A DNA stretch of 64,000 nt from Kibdelosporangium sp040675465 (GTDB taxonomy: Bacteria; Actinomycetota; Actinomycetes; Mycobacteriales; Pseudonocardiaceae), in the NCBI RefSeq assembly GCF_040675465.1, contig NZ_JBFAPA010000012.1, positions 248,001 through 312,000 on the forward strand, written 5' to 3'. Every line of letters begins with the position of its first letter. The stretch's first letter is position 1. The notes below the pieces were generated by a model, which was given only the letters and a program-made list of their open reading frames with translations, was not told the DNA's origin and did not search any database. A program made the translations under genes and the position numbers. Shown here in pieces: positions 60,143 to 64,000 of this stretch.

Positions 60143-63100
60143 ATGGCCGGGTGGCCTTTGCGCGCGCTCAGAACCGTGACGGTGGGCGCGCTGGTTTCGG
60201 TCGGGCTGGGCGGGGTGGTGATCCTCGGGCCGGTGGCGGCCGCGGCGGACACCGTCCCGCGGGCCGACCGGGTGACATGTGTCGAGCTGATGAGGACCGG
60301 CGGGCCCGGGGTGGCCGCCGCCGCGGAGTCCGCGCTCACCGGTTCGGACGACGACCTGAGGAAGTTCCTGGAGTCAGGGCAGTTCCAGGCACGCAACCAT
60401 GACGAGCAGATCCGGCTCGCGCAGCTGATGACGGTCGGCGGGCCCGGGATGAAGGCCGCCGCCACGGCCGCGCTGCGCGGGACCCAGGACGACGTCCGGC
60501 GGTTCCTCGACAGTGGCTGGCAGCAGCCCTACAAGGACGACAACCGGGTCCGCGTCACGCAGATCATGACCCTGGGCGGCCCCGGGGTGAAGGCCGCGGC
60601 GCAGACCGCGTTGCGCGGCACCGACGACGACATCCTGCGGTTCCTGCACGTCGACTGGCCCAAGGCCAAGGACGACGACGACCGGATCAAGGTCACGCAG
60701 ATCATGACCGCCGGCGGCCCGGAGGTGAAGCGGACCGCCCTGGTCGCGCTGCGCGGCACCATCGACGACATCCGCGAGTACCTCGACTCCGGCTGGGCGG
60801 TCGCCCGCGAACGGGACAAGGAGGTGCTGACCGTCTCGCACCTGGTGGACCTCGCCAAGGAGGCCGGCCAGGAGGCCGCGGTGGAGACCGAGGGCGCCAA
60901 GGTCGAGGCGGACAAGGCGATCGAGGCGACGCGCCTGGCCAAGGAGGCCGCCCAGCGCGCCGCCGGCGAGACCAAGCTGGCGCAGGACTCGGCGGTTCGT
61001 GCGGCCAACGCGGCCGGGCGGGCGGCGGACGCGGCCAACAAGGCCGCGGCGGCGGCGCGGGTGGCCATCGGCGCCGCCAACGCGGCCAACGCGGCGGCCC
61101 GGCGCGCGGCGAACGCAGCCGCCTCAGCCGCCAACGCGGCCACGATGGCCAGCCAGGCCGCCGCCCGGGCGAACGACGCGGCCGCGCTGACCGCGAGCAG
61201 CGGCGGCAACGTCGACGCCGCCAAGAAGGCCGCGACAGACGCCCGTGACGTGGCCAAGGGCGCCAAACTGGCCGCCCAGGCGGCTCAGGCCGCCGGTGAC
61301 GCCGCCAAGGCCGCTGTGGACGCCGCTCAGGCCGCGTTGGCCGCCGGCGGGCACTCGGCCGATGCCGCCACCGCGGCGGGCGAGGCCGGCAGCTGGGCCG
61401 AGCAGGCCAAGGCCGACGCCAGCCAGGCCAGGCAGGCCGCCGCGGCCGCCCAGCGGGCCGCGCAGCAGGCGATCCGGGCCGCGAACGCGGCGGAGTCCCT
61501 TGCGCGCCAAGCACAACAGGCCGCGTACGAGGCTCGTGACGCCGCCAACGACGCGGCCACCCACGCCGAGAACGCCGCAGCGGCAGCGGAAGAGGCCATC
61601 GCCCACGCCACGGACGCCGCACACGCGGCCGAGAACTCCGCCCGGCACGCCGACGCGGCGAAGGCGGCCGCGGCCGAGGCGGCCACCGCGGCCGAGGACG
61701 CCGCCCGCGTCGAGGAGGCCGCTCGGCTGGCCGACAAGCAGCGGTTGACCTCCGAGACCGAGAAGGCCATCGCCGACGCCGAGGACGCGAAGGCCGCCGA
61801 GGACGCCAGGACCGCGGACCTGGCCTGGGACGCCGCCGAGACGGCCCGCCGGGACGCGGAGACCAAGCGGCTGCTGGCGGAGGCCATGGCCCAGGGCACG
61901 CCCGCCGCGGTCGTGCTGGCCGACGGCCGCAAGATCGCCGCGCGGGTGCTCAAGACCGGCGGCTCCTGGACCCAGCGGGCCGCGACGGCCGCCCTGGCCG
62001 GGACCGAGCTCGAGGTGCGGGACTTCGTGTTCACCGGTCTGGCGGCGGCCGCCGAGCAGGACGACCGGGCGACCGTCGGGCACCTCGCGGACGTCGCCGG
62101 GAAGCCGGCGCAGAAGACGGCCGCGGAGACCGCGATGTTCGGCCCGTACGCCGGGGTCACCGAGTTCCTGAAGTCGCGGTCCTACCCGGGCAAGACCGAC
62201 GACGACCAGATCAGGATCACCCAGATCATGGACGCCGGCGGCCCGGCCACCAAGGACGCCGCCCAGCAGGCGTTGCGCGGCACCGACCAGGACCGGCAGG
62301 ACTTCCTGCGCACCGGCCAGTTCGTGGCCGCCGAGCACGACAACCGGATCAAGGTCTCGCAGATCCTGACCGCTGCCGCGGACAAGCCGGAGACCCAGGC
62401 GGCGGCGTCCATCGCGCTGGCCGGCCCGGCGTCCTACCTGAAGGACTTCCTGGACGTCGGCCAGTACAAGGCGGCCCGCCGGGACGCCGACGCGGCCGTC
62501 CACGAGGCCACGGTGAAGAAGTACGTCGCCGAGGGCCGTCAGGTCGCGGCATTGGCTCAGCAGAACGCGTTCGACGCACTGCGTGCGGCCGCCGAGGCCA
62601 GGAAGGCGTCCGCTGAGGCGGCGGGCTACGCCCGGCAGGCCGAGGACTCGGCCACGCTGGCCGCCAACTTCGCCAAGGATGCGCAGGCTTCCGCTGCCGC
62701 GGCGCAGGAGTCGGCGAACCGGGCCGCGGACTCGGCCCGCACCGCGCGGGCAGCCGAGGCGTCGGCCCGTGCGGCTGCGCGGTCCGCTGCCGAGTCCGCG
62801 GCCAAGGCGGAGGCTTCGGCGTCGGCCGCCCAGGCGTCGGCCGCGGAGGCCTACGCCGCCGCGGACCGGGCTCGCGGGATCGCCGAGGCGGCGGGCAAGT
62901 CCGCCGAGGAGGCACTGGCCGCCGCCAAGGAGGCGCGCACCATCGCCGAGCAGAAGCAGCGCCAGGAGGAACAGGAGCGGCGCAAGAAGGCCGGCCTGCC
63001 GCCCCTGCCGTCCGACGTCACCAACAACGACCCGGGGCACAACAACGACCCGTTCACGCCCAACGACGGCGCGGCCTACAAGGAGTTGTCGCCCTACGAG

Positions 63101-63667
63101 GCGGCCATGAACAAGGACCTGATCAAGGCCGAGGTGTACCTGCTCGGCGAGGCGACGCTGGCGGTGTGCGTGAAGTTCAACCAGCTGGCCTGCGACCTGT
63201 GGCACCGCTACGGGGACCACTCGGGCGCCGACTTCATGGTCAACCCGAACGACCTGCTGGTCGACGAGTTCGCGAGCGACGCCCAGCGGGAACGGCAGGC
63301 GCTGGCCGCCAAGCTGTCCGCGGCCTGCACCGGCCCGGTCGGCCACACCTGCACGCTCACCGCGGACAGCAAGTGGGTGGACACCTCGTTCGAGAAGAAC
63401 GCCAGCCTGCTGTACGGGATCGGGCACATGAAGTTCCGGCTGTCCGGGAGCTTCACCGTCACCGTGGGGGCGAACGGCAACCAGGTCAGCGGTTCGTACG
63501 ACCTGGACGTCTACAAGGACTGGAACTTCGACCGGACCAAGAAGGTGTTCGACGGCAAGGTCAGCCTGGAGCAGTTCGCGATGATGCCGGGCCTGGGCAT
63601 CGCCCGGCCGTTCGCGATGAAGGGCACCAGCTCCGGCCTGCCGCTCTCGGAGACGGTGCCCCGGTGA
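60143..63667 (+). CDS. Giant secreted ALF-repeat / alanine-rich coiled-coil protein
   Basis: A 1174-residue exported protein with a signal peptide ending near AAAA-D (about residue 35). Four ALF repeats follow (about 45-215; core AALRGTDDDxxxFL and VTQIMTxGGPGVKAAA), then a very Ala-rich helix of about 350 residues (about 230-580). ALF repeats recur (590-790), then a second Ala-rich helix (800-935) with a charged EEQERRKKAGL end. The C-terminal domain of about 200 residues contains four Cys and VYKDWNFDRTKK. This layout is typical of actinobacterial polymorphic-toxin-like proteins, but no known toxin motif is seen. The stop overlaps the next lipoprotein start. Confidence 0.9.
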   Translation: MAGWPLRALRTVTVGALVSVGLGGVVILGPVAAAADTVPRADRVTCVELMRTGGPGVAAAAESALTGSDDDLRKFLESGQFQARNHDEQIRLAQLMTVGGPGMKAAATAALRGTQDDVRRFLDSGWQQPYKDDNRVRVTQIMTLGGPGVKAAAQTALRGTDDDILRFLHVDWPKAKDDDDRIKVTQIMTAGGPEVKRTALVALRGTIDDIREYLDSGWAVARERDKEVLTVSHLVDLAKEAGQEAAVETEGAKVEADKAIEATRLAKEAAQRAAGETKLAQDSAVRAANAAGRAADAANKAAAAARVAIGAANAANAAARRAANAAASAANAATMASQAAARANDAAALTASSGGNVDAAKKAATDARDVAKGAKLAAQAAQAAGDAAKAAVDAAQAALAAGGHSADAATAAGEAGSWAEQAKADASQARQAAAAAQRAAQQAIRAANAAESLARQAQQAAYEARDAANDAATHAENAAAAAEEAIAHATDAAHAAENSARHADAAKAAAAEAATAAEDAARVEEAARLADKQRLTSETEKAIADAEDAKAAEDARTADLAWDAAETARRDAETKRLLAEAMAQGTPAAVVLADGRKIAARVLKTGGSWTQRAATAALAGTELEVRDFVFTGLAAAAEQDDRATVGHLADVAGKPAQKTAAETAMFGPYAGVTEFLKSRSYPGKTDDDQIRITQIMDAGGPATKDAAQQALRGTDQDRQDFLRTGQFVAAEHDNRIKVSQILTAAADKPETQAAASIALAGPASYLKDFLDVGQYKAARRDADAAVHEATVKKYVAEGRQVAALAQQNAFDALRAAAEARKASAEAAGYARQAEDSATLAANFAKDAQASAAAAQESANRAADSARTARAAEASARAAARSAAESAAKAEASASAAQASAAEAYAAADRARGIAEAAGKSAEEALAAAKEARTIAEQKQRQEEQERRKKAGLPPLPSDVTNNDPGHNNDPFTPNDGAAYKELSPYEAAMNKDLIKAEVYLLGEATLAVCVKFNQLACDLWHRYGDHSGADFMVNPNDLLVDEFASDAQRERQALAAKLSAACTGPVGHTCTLTADSKWVDTSFEKNASLLYGIGHMKFRLSGSFTVTVGANGNQVSGSYDLDVYKDWNFDRTKKVFDGKVSLEQFAMMPGLGIARPFAMKGTSSGLPLSETVPR

Positions 63668-64000
63668 GACGAATCCTCGTGGCAGCCCTGGTGTTCACCC
63701 TCGCGGCGTGCGGGCAGTCCGACGCCCGCGCCTACCCGGACAACGACGGACCGTCCTCCTTGGAGGAAGCGCTCCGGGAGTTCGCCCTGACGGCGCCGCC
63801 GTGCGACACCCCGGACATCCGGTACGCGGTGGTCGAGGGGCTGCCACGGGGATCCTCGCTGTACCTCCGGTTCAGCGCCCCTCCGTCCTGTGTGGACGGC
63901 TTCGTGGCGGCGCCTGCCGGGCAACGCAGCCAAGCGGTCAGCAAGGGTTCGGCGCTGCCGTTCCACCAGTCCACTGTGGACAAGTTCGGCTGGTCCTTCG
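63664..64000 (+). CDS. Lipoprotein, 3' end outside the window
   Basis: At least 112 residues of a lipoprotein with lipobox TLAAC (Cys16). The mature part has two Cys within the visible region (PPCDTPDIRYAVVEGLP, then PPSCVDGFVAAP). The GTG at 63664 overlaps the ALF-repeat stop as GTGA, so it is translationally coupled to that gene. A role as a surface partner or immunity protein is possible but is inferred only from position. The gene continues past the edge. Confidence 0.85.
   Translation, partial: MRRILVAALVFTLAACGQSDARAYPDNDGPSSLEEALREFALTAPPCDTPDIRYAVVEGLPRGSSLYLRFSAPPSCVDGFVAAPAGQRSQAVSKGSALPFHQSTVDKFGWSF

Noticed and set aside
1..64000. tRNA, rRNA, transposase, integrase or attachment site
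   Set aside because: No cloverleaf, rRNA segment, DDE/recombinase motif or flanking target duplication was recognised by eye on either strand.

Overview
The window is 64 kb of high-GC DNA from a filamentous actinomycete. Third codon positions are strongly G/C, GTG and TTG starts are frequent, and many genes overlap as ATGA or GTGA. AfsR/SARP-type regulators, STAS/anti-sigma pairs, ROK and LacI sugar regulators, secreted GH10 and ricin-B enzymes and ALF-repeat proteins all occur. A Pseudonocardiaceae-type host fits best, but this is inferred from style and gene content, not from a marker gene. No rRNA, tRNA, IS element, prophage or CRISPR array was seen, so the segment looks chromosomal and only lightly rearranged.

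Layout. 1-2.6 kb: a two-component system (partial response regulator, histidine kinase) coupled to a GerMN-like lipoprotein, then a small acidic protein. 2.6-8.9 kb: a SARP-like regulator, an orphan protein with a peptidoglycan-binding-like motif and an unknown C-terminal domain, and a large AAA-type regulator behind a response regulator whose receiver has lost its phosphoacceptor Asp. 8.9-18.4 kb: housekeeping and surface genes (F420/FMN oxidoreductase, SGNH-fused acyltransferase, Lrp regulator divergent from a one-piece indolepyruvate ferredoxin oxidoreductase, SGNH hydrolase, STAS protein, sugar-efflux-like MFS). 18.4-24.6 kb: MmcQ/YjbR protein, AfsR-like regulator, NlpC/P60-like protein, DUF4360-like secreted protein, then about 1.1 kb without a convincing gene that holds a tandem hairpin repeat, and a two-TM protein.

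24.6-33 kb is a glycan-use locus. A solute-binding lipoprotein, two permeases, a clan GH-A glycosidase and a GH38 alpha-mannosidase form a tight minus-strand operon. It diverges from a LacI regulator, with a near-perfect palindromic operator between them. No ABC ATPase is present, so the importer probably borrows a shared MsiK-type ATPase. 33-41.8 kb: alpha/beta hydrolase, methyltransferase, a second large AAA regulator related to the first, a patatin phospholipase with a membrane insertion, a stand-alone FtsX-ectodomain-like protein, a lipoprotein and a VOC protein.

41.8-51.2 kb is a purine-catabolic island. PucR diverges from a chain of urate oxidase, three xanthine-dehydrogenase-type subunits, guanine deaminase, an NCS2 purine permease, a stand-alone allophanate-hydrolase C-terminal-like domain and allantoicase. 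Almost every junction is translationally coupled, and the permease has its own structured leader. Together these genes import purines and take guanine through xanthine and urate towards ureidoglycolate and urea. The 5-hydroxyisourate, OHCU and allantoinase steps are not in the window.

51.2-64 kb: a GH10 xylanase whose signal peptide is out of frame with the enzyme, its ROK regulator, a GT9 glycosyltransferase, a secreted ricin-B/beta-helix protein, NAD kinase, a degenerate SpoIIAB-like protein next to a STAS antagonist, a GNAT acetyltransferase, and a 1174-residue secreted ALF-repeat/alanine-rich protein coupled to a lipoprotein that runs off the window edge.
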